Shown here: piece after piece, positions 1 to 5,818 of the stretch
How the letters are laid out: the number at the start of each line of letters is the position of its first letter
Numbering within the stretch: the first letter of the stretch is position 1
Source of the DNA: UBA4416 sp038327195
GTDB lineage: Bacteria; Bacteroidota; Bacteroidia; B-17B0; Aurantibacillaceae
Direction of reading: 5' to 3'
Length of the DNA stretch: 64,000 nucleotides
Assembly: GCA_038327195.1 (NCBI GenBank)
Contig: JBBQKU010000001.1
Coordinates: 62,001 to 126,000 of the forward strand
Translations under genes and position numbers: made by a program
Notes under the pieces: model-generated
The model's input: the letters and a program-made list of their open reading frames with translations, nothing else
What the model was told of the DNA's origin: nothing
Database searches by the model: none

Positions 1-1
1 C

Positions 2-1570
2 ATGGGTTTCAAAGATGATTTAGATATGATCTTAGGAAATACTCCACCTACAAAAAACACTTGGTTATTCTCTGCCACAATGCCTCGCGAAGTTGAGCGT
101 ATTGCTAGTAAATATATGGAAACACCAATTGAAATTAGTGTTGGTAAAAAGAATCAAGGTGCTGAAAACATTCAACATATTTATTACACAGTTAACCAAC
201 GTGATAGATATGCTGCATTAAAACGTATTGCAGATTTTTACCCAGATATATTTGGTATTGTTTTTTGCCGTACAAAAGCAGAAACACAAGAAGTTGCCGA
301 TAATTTAATTAAAGATGGTTATAACGCAGATGCTATTCACGGAGACTTATCTCAAGCACAACGTGATTTAGTAATGAAACGTTTCCGTAGCCGTACGTTG
401 CAAATGTTAGTAGCTACTGACGTTGCAGCTCGTGGTATTGATGTTAATAATGTGACGCATGTTATTAATTACAACTTACCTGAAGAGGCAGAAAACTACA
501 CACATCGTTCTGGTAGAACTGGTAGAGCTGGAAAATCTGGTATCGCAATTGCAATTGTTACACCTCGTGAACAAGGAAAAATTAAAGATATAGAGCGTAT
601 TATGGGAAATAGTTTTACAAAAGCTGATGTGCCTGACGGTGTTGCAGTTTGCGAAAAACAATTATTTCACTTGGTAACAAAATTGCATGAAGTTGAAGTA
701 AAAGATGATGAAATTGAAAAATACCTTCCAAAAATTTATGACGAATTAAAAGATTTAACGAAAGAAGAATTGATTAAGCGTTTTATTTCAGAAGAATTTA
801 ATCGTTTCTACAATTACTATCAAAATTCGCAAGATTTAAACATGGGTAATGATGGAGGAAACAATGGTAAAACAACTCGTTTCTTTGTTAATATGGGTGT
901 TTTAGATGGATTTAATAAAAATTCGATTAAAGATTTCTTAGTTGAAATTTCTAATATTCAAGCACGAATGATTTTTAACATTGATGTTAAAAATAGTTTC
1001 TCGTTTTTTGAAACTGAAAACAAATTTGTTGACCCATTATTAGCTTTAAACAAAGCTGGTATTGAATTTAATGGTCGTGGTATTTCTTTTGAAGTATCTA
1101 AAGCAAAACCTTCAGGCGGATACGGAGAAAAACGTTCTTACGGTGGTGGTTCAAGAGAAGATGGTCAACGTCGTTCATACGGTGGAGGAGATAGAGGCGG
1201 AGAGCGTAAATCATACGGTGGTGGCGAACGTCGCTCATACGGTGGTGGCGAAAGAAGCGGAGAACGCAAATCTTATGGTGGTGGAGAAAGAAGTGGAGAG
1301 CGTAAATCATACGGTGGAGGCGAAAGTCGTTCATTTGGTGGAGGCGAAAGAAGCGGAGAACGTAAATCATACGGTGGAGGAGAAAGAACAGGAGAGCGTA
1401 AATCATATGGTGGCGAAAGAACTTCAGGTGAGCGCAAAACTTATGGAAGTGGAGAACGTAAGCCGTTTGTAAGCTCTCGTGAAGGTGGCGAAAACAAGCC
1501 ATCAGGCGAAAGATCATTTGGCGGTTCGTCAGAAGGTGGAGAACGTCGTGGTCGTTTTACCAAAGACTAA
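2..1570 (+). CDS. DEAD-box ATP-dependent RNA helicase, 5'-truncated by the window edge
   Basis: C-terminal 522 residues of an RNA helicase that unwinds or remodels RNA with ATP. The DEAD box itself would lie just upstream of base 1; the visible part begins in the stretch that follows it (MGFKDDL). Seen: motif III (SAT, residues 24-26), motif IV (VFCRTK), motif V (ATDVAARGIDV) and motif VI (HRSGRTGRAG). Residues about 295-365 resemble a DbpA-type RNA-binding domain (FFVNMGVLDGF). The last ~150 residues are a low-complexity tail of repeated GGGE-R-(SG)ERKSY units, likely a flexible RNA-binding RGG-like tail. The ATG at base 2 is internal, not the true start. Helicase identity is firm; the specific orthologue (DeaD, DbpA or other) cannot be decided without the N-terminus. 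Confidence 0.93.
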   Translation: MGFKDDLDMILGNTPPTKNTWLFSATMPREVERIASKYMETPIEISVGKKNQGAENIQHIYYTVNQRDRYAALKRIADFYPDIFGIVFCRTKAETQEVADNLIKDGYNADAIHGDLSQAQRDLVMKRFRSRTLQMLVATDVAARGIDVNNVTHVINYNLPEEAENYTHRSGRTGRAGKSGIAIAIVTPREQGKIKDIERIMGNSFTKADVPDGVAVCEKQLFHLVTKLHEVEVKDDEIEKYLPKIYDELKDLTKEELIKRFISEEFNRFYNYYQNSQDLNMGNDGGNNGKTTRFFVNMGVLDGFNKNSIKDFLVEISNIQARMIFNIDVKNSFSFFETENKFVDPLLALNKAGIEFNGRGISFEVSKAKPSGGYGEKRSYGGGSREDGQRRSYGGGDRGGERKSYGGGERRSYGGGERSGERKSYGGGERSGERKSYGGGESRSFGGGERSGERKSYGGGERTGERKSYGGERTSGERKTYGSGERKPFVSSREGGENKPSGERSFGGSSEGGERRGRFTKD

Positions 1571-1584
1571 ATATTCAGTTTACG

Positions 1585-1613
1585 GGATGCTGAATAACCT
1601 TCAGCATCCTTTA
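1585..1613 (+). terminator. Rho-independent terminator after the helicase gene
   Basis: A perfect 9-bp stem (GGATGCTGA at 1585-1593, TCAGCATCC at 1601-1609) with a 7-base loop, followed by a short T-rich stretch. It starts 14 bases after the helicase stop codon. The T-tract is weak. Confidence 0.65.
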
Positions 1614-1667
1614 TAAACAAATATATTAGGACGCAAGTATATTATTTTGGAAATAAACCAACATTAT

Positions 1668-1698
1668 TTTGTTGATTAAAAAAAGAATACTATATTTG
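1668..1698 (+). promoter_or_regulatory. Bacteroidota-type promoter for the rpmB operon
   Basis: TATATTTG at 1691-1698 matches the Bacteroidota -7 element TAnnTTTG exactly. TTTG at 1668-1671 lies 19 bases upstream, the right distance for the -33 element. Transcription would start about 40 bases before rpmB. Inferred from the consensus only. Confidence 0.65.
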
Positions 1699-1744
1699 CG
1701 TCCCTATTTTAAGAGGAATAACAATTTAAAGAGAATAAAATAAC

Positions 1745-1981
1745 ATGTCACGTATTTGTCAATTAACTGGAAAAAAAGCAATGAAAGGAAACAATGTTTC
1801 TTTCTCTAACGCTAAAACACCTCGTCAGTTCAAAGTAAATTTAAAAACTAAAAAGTTTTTTATCCCAGAAACTGGTGAGTGGGTTACACTTCGTGTATCA
1901 ACTTCTGCAATTAAAAATATTAATAAAAAAGGAATTTACGCTTGTTTAAAAGACGCTGTAGAAAACGGCATTTTAGCTTAG
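1745..1981 (+). CDS. rpmB: 50S ribosomal protein L28
   Basis: 78-residue basic protein of the large ribosomal subunit. It begins MSRICQLTGKKAMKGNNVSF, the usual L28 N-terminus with the Q-LTGKK signature, and contains the FKVNLKTKKFF segment. Its length is normal for L28. It is first in a compact run with L33, a conserved 50-residue protein and ftsY, an arrangement typical of Bacteroidota. A good promoter sits about 50 bases upstream. No Shine-Dalgarno sequence is seen, as usual in this phylum. Confidence 0.97.
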   Translation: MSRICQLTGKKAMKGNNVSFSNAKTPRQFKVNLKTKKFFIPETGEWVTLRVSTSAIKNINKKGIYACLKDAVENGILA

Positions 1982-2006
1982 TTTAAATTTATAATACACC
2001 AAGAAA

Positions 2007-2189
2007 ATGGCAAAAAAAGGAAATAGAATTCAAGTAATTTTAGAGTGCACAGAGCACAAGGATAGTGGTAAACATGGAACTTCTCGTTACATTACTACTA
2101 AAAACAAAAAAAATACGCCTGATCGTATTGAGTTGAAAAAATACAACCCAATATTGAAAAAGATGACAACTCATAAAGAAATTAAATAA
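2007..2189 (+). CDS. rpmG: 50S ribosomal protein L33
   Basis: 60-residue basic protein of the large ribosomal subunit. It shows the L33 pattern: MAKKGNRIQVILECTEHK, then a SRYITTKNKKNTPDRIELKK segment and the KYNP motif. It has only one of the Cys residues that bind zinc in the C+ form of L33, so this is the zinc-independent form. It lies 25 bases after rpmB and 20 before the next small gene, so it is surely co-transcribed with both. Confidence 0.97.
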   Translation: MAKKGNRIQVILECTEHKDSGKHGTSRYITTKNKKNTPDRIELKKYNPILKKMTTHKEIK

Positions 2190-2209
2190 TCCATTAAAAT
2201 TATACTAAA

Positions 2210-2362
2210 ATGGCAAAGAAAGTAGTTGCAACCCTAAAAACTGGTAAAGGAAATAGCTTTACAAAAGTGATTAAAGTAATTAAGTCGCCAAAAACTGGTG
2301 CTTATGCTTTTAGAGAAGAAATCGTGCAAAATGAATTAGTTGCAGATTACTTAAAAAAATAA
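2210..2362 (+). CDS. DUF4295-like small basic protein of the L28-L33 cluster
   Basis: A 50-residue Lys-rich protein that begins MAKKVVATLKTGKGNSFTKV and ends DYLKK. It matches my recollection of DUF4295, a family confined to Bacteroidota and always placed next to rpmG. The context (20 bases after L33, before ftsY), size and charge suggest a ribosome-associated protein. A Bacteroidota-specific 50S protein has been described in Flavobacterium ribosomes; I cannot confirm here that it is this family. The ATG at 2210 and TAA at 2360-2362 frame it unambiguously, and a terminator follows directly. Confidence 0.85.
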   Translation: MAKKVVATLKTGKGNSFTKVIKVIKSPKTGAYAFREEIVQNELVADYLKK

Positions 2363-2385
2363 TTTTTATATTATAACATATATTG

Positions 2386-2420
2386 AAAGCTCTTTCAGAA
2401 ATGAAAGAGCTTTTTTATTT
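2386..2420 (+). terminator. Rho-independent terminator after the ribosomal-protein run
   Basis: A perfect 12-bp stem (AAAGCTCTTTCA at 2386-2397, TGAAAGAGCTTT at 2402-2413) with a 4-base loop, followed by a T-rich tract. It ends the rpmB transcript before ftsY. Confidence 0.85.
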
Positions 2421-2437
2421 TGATTAATTTTTTTGTA

Positions 2438-2564
2438 GAACGCCGATAGCGCAGATTAGGAAGATAAAATTTTTAGATTAATGCATGATTCTGCATTTTT
2501 AAACATTAAAAATAAAATCATACTAAATCATACTAAATCATAAGTATTAGTGTTATCTGCGTTC
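2438..2564. repeat. Imperfect inverted-repeat intergenic element
   Basis: The left arm GAACGCCGATAGCGCAGAT (2438-2456) and right arm ATCTGCGTTC (2555-2564) are imperfect inverted repeats around an AT-rich core. The core contains a smaller palindrome (AATGCA...TGCATT near 2480-2500) and a 10-base direct repeat, AATCATACTA, at 2517-2526 and 2527-2536. It resembles the element inside etfBA at 20674-20785. No ORF is present. Confidence 0.5.
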
Positions 2565-2577
2565 CATATTATTTAAT

Positions 2578-2585
2578 TACATTTG
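2578..2585 (+). promoter_or_regulatory. Putative -7 element for ftsY
   Basis: TACATTTG matches TAnnTTTG and lies 18 bases before the ftsY ATG. No clear -33 element is seen. Its position argues against the in-frame TTG at 2583 as a start codon. Confidence 0.45.
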
Positions 2586-2603
2586 TATTCACTAAACACG
2601 TTT

Positions 2604-3563
2604 ATGGGATTTTTTAGCAAACTATTTGGAAAAGAAGAAAAGGAAAGCTTAAACCAAGGTTTATCAAAAACTAAAGAAAGTTTTTTTGGTAAATTGGCAA
2701 AAGCGATTGCAGGTAAAACATCCGTAGATGCTGATGTTTTAGATAATTTAGAAGAAGTTTTAATATCTGGAGATGTTGGCGTAAATACAACTCTAAAAAT
2801 AATTAAACGTATTGAAGAGCGCGTTGCAAAAGATAAATACGTTAGTACTTCCGAATTAAATGCAGTTTTAAAACAAGAGGTAGCAAATTTATTAACTGAA
2901 AATAATTCAACCGACACAACTTCATTTGAAATTCCAGCTGATAAACGTCCTTATGTTATCATGGTTGTTGGTGTTAATGGAGTAGGTAAAACTACTACAA
3001 TAGGTAAATTAGCACATCAGTTTAAAAAAGCTGGCTATAGCGTTGTTTTAGGTGCTTCTGATACGTTTAGAGCCGCTGCAGTGGAACAATTAACTATTTG
3101 GAGTCAGCGTGTTGGTGTTGATATTGTAAGCCAAGGTATGAATGCCGACCCTGCAAGTGTTGCCTTTGATACTTTAAGTAGTGCAAAAGCAAAGAATGCA
3201 GATGTTGTAATTATTGACACTGCCGGACGTTTGCACAACAAAATAAATTTAATGAATGAGCTCACAAAAATTAAAATGGTGATGAAAAAAGTGATACCTG
3301 ATGCACCACATGATGTGCTTTTAGTTTTAGACGCAAGTACAGGGCAAAATGCTATTGAGCAATGCCGTCAATTTACTGCGGCAACTGATGTTACCGCATT
3401 AGCGCTTACAAAATTGGATGGCACCGCTAAAGGTGGTGTTGTAATTGGTATTTCGGACGAGTTTAAAATACCAGTAAAATATATTGGTGTTGGCGAAAAA
3501 ATGGACGATTTGCAAGTGTTTAATCGTACAGAGTTTGTTGACAGTTTGTTTAGCGTAGATTAA
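2604..3563 (+). CDS. ftsY: Signal recognition particle receptor FtsY
   Basis: GTPase receptor that docks SRP-ribosome complexes at the inner membrane for co-translational insertion. 319 residues. It begins MGFFSKLFGKEEKE, followed by the helical N domain and a full NG GTPase: GVNGVGKTTTIGKLA (G1), DTFRAAA, DTAGRL (G3), TKLDGTAKGG (G4 region) and GVGEKMDDL near the end. It lacks the long acidic A domain of E. coli FtsY, as is common outside Proteobacteria. The ATG at 2604 is chosen because the upstream TTG falls inside a -7 promoter box. It follows the L28/L33 run but has its own promoter and is preceded by a terminator. Confidence 0.96.
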   Translation: MGFFSKLFGKEEKESLNQGLSKTKESFFGKLAKAIAGKTSVDADVLDNLEEVLISGDVGVNTTLKIIKRIEERVAKDKYVSTSELNAVLKQEVANLLTENNSTDTTSFEIPADKRPYVIMVVGVNGVGKTTTIGKLAHQFKKAGYSVVLGASDTFRAAAVEQLTIWSQRVGVDIVSQGMNADPASVAFDTLSSAKAKNADVVIIDTAGRLHNKINLMNELTKIKMVMKKVIPDAPHDVLLVLDASTGQNAIEQCRQFTAATDVTALALTKLDGTAKGGVVIGISDEFKIPVKYIGVGEKMDDLQVFNRTEFVDSLFSVD

Positions 3564-3601
3564 TTTTCTTAGAAAATAATTTCTCGTTTATTTAATTATC
3601 C

Positions 3602-3673
3602 CTTCATGTTAAATAATTTTTTTAGTCGTGCCAAAATGTTATATTCGGTAATGCGCAATTATTAATCATTTAT
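3602..3673 (+). promoter_or_regulatory. Upstream region copy 1, with a near-consensus -7 box
   Basis: This sequence directly before the gene at 3672 is repeated, diverged, at 4876-4947: both begin CTTCATGTTAAA and end GCAATTATTAATCATTTAT. Copy 1 carries TATATTCG (3640-3647) where copy 2 has the exact TAnnTTTG match. The duplicated unit therefore appears to include the promoter. Confidence 0.55.
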
Positions 3674-4235
3674 GAAAATCTATAAATTCAATATCTTATT
3701 AGTAATAAGCCTGTTTGCTATGGTTAGTTTAACAACTTGCAAAAAATATCCCGAAGACCATAAGTTGAGTTTTGAAACTGCCGATAACAGGTTAAAGGAG
3801 CTTTGGATTTTAACCCAATGCTTGGTGGATGGAGACGATGTTACAGATAAGGAGTATACTTTAATTTTTAATTCATTGCCCAGCAATGATACTACTATTT
3901 ATAAATTAAAAGATGCAACTTTAGAATTTAAATATTATAAAACACGAAATAATCCGCAACATAGTCTTGAAAAAAAGCATGAAAGTTATTTATCTATTAA
4001 AACAATTATAAAGCATCGTTATGCAGTTCCTATAAGTTTTTCTAAATATGAATTTAAAAATCAAAAGAAAAATATTAATTTCAATTCAAACACTCAATCA
4101 TCTGAAAATTTCCCATTATTATTCAATTACTCAAATGAGCCTTGGACAATTAAAAAATTAACAAAAACAGCCTTTATTATTGAAACAACAAACGATATTG
4201 GGAATAAAATAAAAGTAACATTTAAAGGAGGATAA
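3672..4235 (+). CDS. Lipoprotein of unknown function, tandem copy 1
   Basis: 187 residues that I do not assign to a known family. The N-terminus is a lipoprotein signal with a cleavable segment ending SLTTC and KK after the Cys. The mature part reads like the small single-domain lipoproteins common in Bacteroidota, with a WILTQCLVDGDDVTDKEYTL stretch and a C-terminal WTIKKLTKTAFIIETT segment. The next gene is a paralogue and starts on the base after this stop codon (TAA then ATG), so the two are translationally adjacent. The first 20 residues and the last ~40 are nearly identical between copies while the middle has diverged, which suggests recent duplication or local gene conversion. Confidence 0.75.
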   Translation: MKIYKFNILLVISLFAMVSLTTCKKYPEDHKLSFETADNRLKELWILTQCLVDGDDVTDKEYTLIFNSLPSNDTTIYKLKDATLEFKYYKTRNNPQHSLEKKHESYLSIKTIIKHRYAVPISFSKYEFKNQKKNINFNSNTQSSENFPLLFNYSNEPWTIKKLTKTAFIIETTNDIGNKIKVTFKGG

Positions 4236-4820
4236 ATGAAAATCTATAAATTCAATATCTTATTAGTAATAAGCCTATTTGCTATTGTTAGTTTAACAAC
4301 TTGCAAAAAATATCCTCAAGATAAAAAACTTAGTTTTGAAACACCTGATCGGCGTGTAAGAAGAATTTGGACTTTAACCGAGTGTTTAGTTGATGGTGAT
4401 GATGTGACTGATAAGGAATATACTTTAAATTACGGGCTTTCAAATCCCCTTGATACTGTTATTTACAAACTAAGCGAAAGTACTCTTGAATTTCAATATT
4501 ATAGTACACGCAATAATCCACAACATAGTCGTGAGAAAATTCACAGTTGTCTATTTGCAGTTAGAAGCATTTTAAAACATAATTATATAATTCCAACAGC
4601 AGGTGATAGATATAGTTTTAATAATCATAAGTGTGAAATAACGTTTGATACAAATGATAAAAAAAATGCTGGAGGTAATTATTACTATAGCGATTTTCCT
4701 TTATTATTTAATTACACAAATGAACCTTGGACTATTAAAAAATTAACAAAAACAGCATTTATTATAGAAACAACAAACGATATTGGGAATAAAATAAGAG
4801 TAACATTTAAAAGTCCTTAA
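4236..4820 (+). CDS. Lipoprotein of unknown function, tandem copy 2
   Basis: 194-residue paralogue of the preceding gene. It has the same signal peptide and lipobox Cys (SLTTCKKYPQD), the same WTLTECLVDGDDVTDKEYTL block and the same C-terminal PWTIKKLTKTAFIIETT segment. The central part (about residues 60-150) differs and carries a short insertion including a YYYSDF stretch. It starts one base after the upstream stop, so it is probably translated from the same mRNA. Its function is unknown; lipidation at the envelope is inferred from the lipobox. Confidence 0.75.
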   Translation: MKIYKFNILLVISLFAIVSLTTCKKYPQDKKLSFETPDRRVRRIWTLTECLVDGDDVTDKEYTLNYGLSNPLDTVIYKLSESTLEFQYYSTRNNPQHSREKIHSCLFAVRSILKHNYIIPTAGDRYSFNNHKCEITFDTNDKKNAGGNYYYSDFPLLFNYTNEPWTIKKLTKTAFIIETTNDIGNKIRVTFKSP

Positions 4821-4875
4821 ACATTACATAAATGAAGTAAATATACCAATATTATCTTCTAATTATTTAATGAAT

Positions 4876-4947
4876 ACTTCATGTTAAAATATTTCATGTT
4901 TCAGTTCAAAATACTATATTTGGTAATAAGCAATTATTAATCATTTA
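4876..4947 (+). promoter_or_regulatory. Upstream region copy 2, promoter of the outer membrane protein gene
   Basis: Diverged duplicate of 3602-3673. TATATTTG at 4914-4921 is an exact TAnnTTTG -7 element, 34 bases before the next start codon. Confidence 0.55.
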
Positions 4948-4955
4948 TAATAAAT

Positions 4956-5804
4956 ATGACTAAATTTTTACTCATTATTATTTTTTTACCATTATCAATT
5001 TTAGCCTCCAATGGTGATGGTCCAATTGGGCCTCGTTCTGCGGCACTTGGTCATGCTTCATCCTGTTTGTTTGATGTATGGAGTTCTCGCAACAACCAAG
5101 GTAGTTTAGGTTTTGTGAGACAAGCAGATGTTGGTGCGTTTTATGAAAATCGTTTTTTTGTAAAAGAATTATCTCAAAGTGGTTTTGCGGCCGTTTTACC
5201 AATTAAAAAAGGGACTTTCAGTTTGGCCTATTCTTCATTAGGGTATAAACTATATCGCGAATCACAAGTTACTTTAGGTTATGGTATGAAGCTAAGTGAA
5301 ACTATTTCGTTAGGTGTTGGCTTTGATTATTTAAATACTAAAATTGGAGATATTTATGGGCAAGCAAATGCCTTTACTGGTTCGCTTGGATTAAACATTA
5401 AATTATTGCCGCAACTCACCATTGCTACTCATATTTATAATCCATTTAGAGTTTCGATTACTAATTATAATAACGAAAAAGTGCCAACCATTTTTAAATT
5501 TGGTGCTCAATATATTTTTTCTAAAAAAGTTTTTTTAGTTGCAGAAGCCGAAAAAACATCAGCACAAAAATTAAATGTAAAAGGTGGTATTGAATATAAT
5601 CCTTCTTCATTAGTTTATTTAAGAGTAGGTGGCGCAAGTTATCCAACGCAAGCCTCGTTTGGTATTGGTGTAAATTATAATGGTTTAAAAATAGACATCA
5701 GTTCGATGTACCATTCTATTTTAGGCTTATCACCGCAAATTGGTTTAAGCTATGCGTTTGGTAAAAATTACGCGAAACCAACTTCACAACCTCAAATTAA
5801 TTAA
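4956..5804 (+). CDS. PorV/PorQ-like outer membrane beta-barrel protein
   Basis: 282 residues with a signal peptide (MTKFLLIIIFLPLSILASNG). The mature N-terminus (GPRSAALGHASSCLFDVWS) matches the G-R--A-G-A-----D-(W/A)S----NPA--- pattern of FadL-fold PorV/PorQ family proteins of Bacteroidota, and alternating amphipathic strands follow to a C-terminal SYAFGK. PorV and PorQ serve T9SS secretion, but many family members have no known role, so no symbol is given. The next gene encodes a helix-hairpin-helix protein with a barrel-like C-terminus, only 14 bases away, so the two probably act together at the outer membrane. Confidence 0.7.
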   Translation: MTKFLLIIIFLPLSILASNGDGPIGPRSAALGHASSCLFDVWSSRNNQGSLGFVRQADVGAFYENRFFVKELSQSGFAAVLPIKKGTFSLAYSSLGYKLYRESQVTLGYGMKLSETISLGVGFDYLNTKIGDIYGQANAFTGSLGLNIKLLPQLTIATHIYNPFRVSITNYNNEKVPTIFKFGAQYIFSKKVFLVAEAEKTSAQKLNVKGGIEYNPSSLVYLRVGGASYPTQASFGIGVNYNGLKIDISSMYHSILGLSPQIGLSYAFGKNYAKPTSQPQIN

Positions 5805-5818
5805 TACGATAACGGATT

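Noticed and set aside
1062..1517. Open frames of ~136 and ~139 codons inside and opposite the helicase 3' end.
   Set aside because: They are other-frame readings of the ~36-base repeats (EEK/NHTVE-like and HRMIYAL-like repeats); the helicase frame explains the region fully.
2517..2540. AATCATACTA direct repeats, considered as the start of a CRISPR-like or iteron array.
   Set aside because: Only two full copies with no spacers and no neighbouring cas or replication genes.
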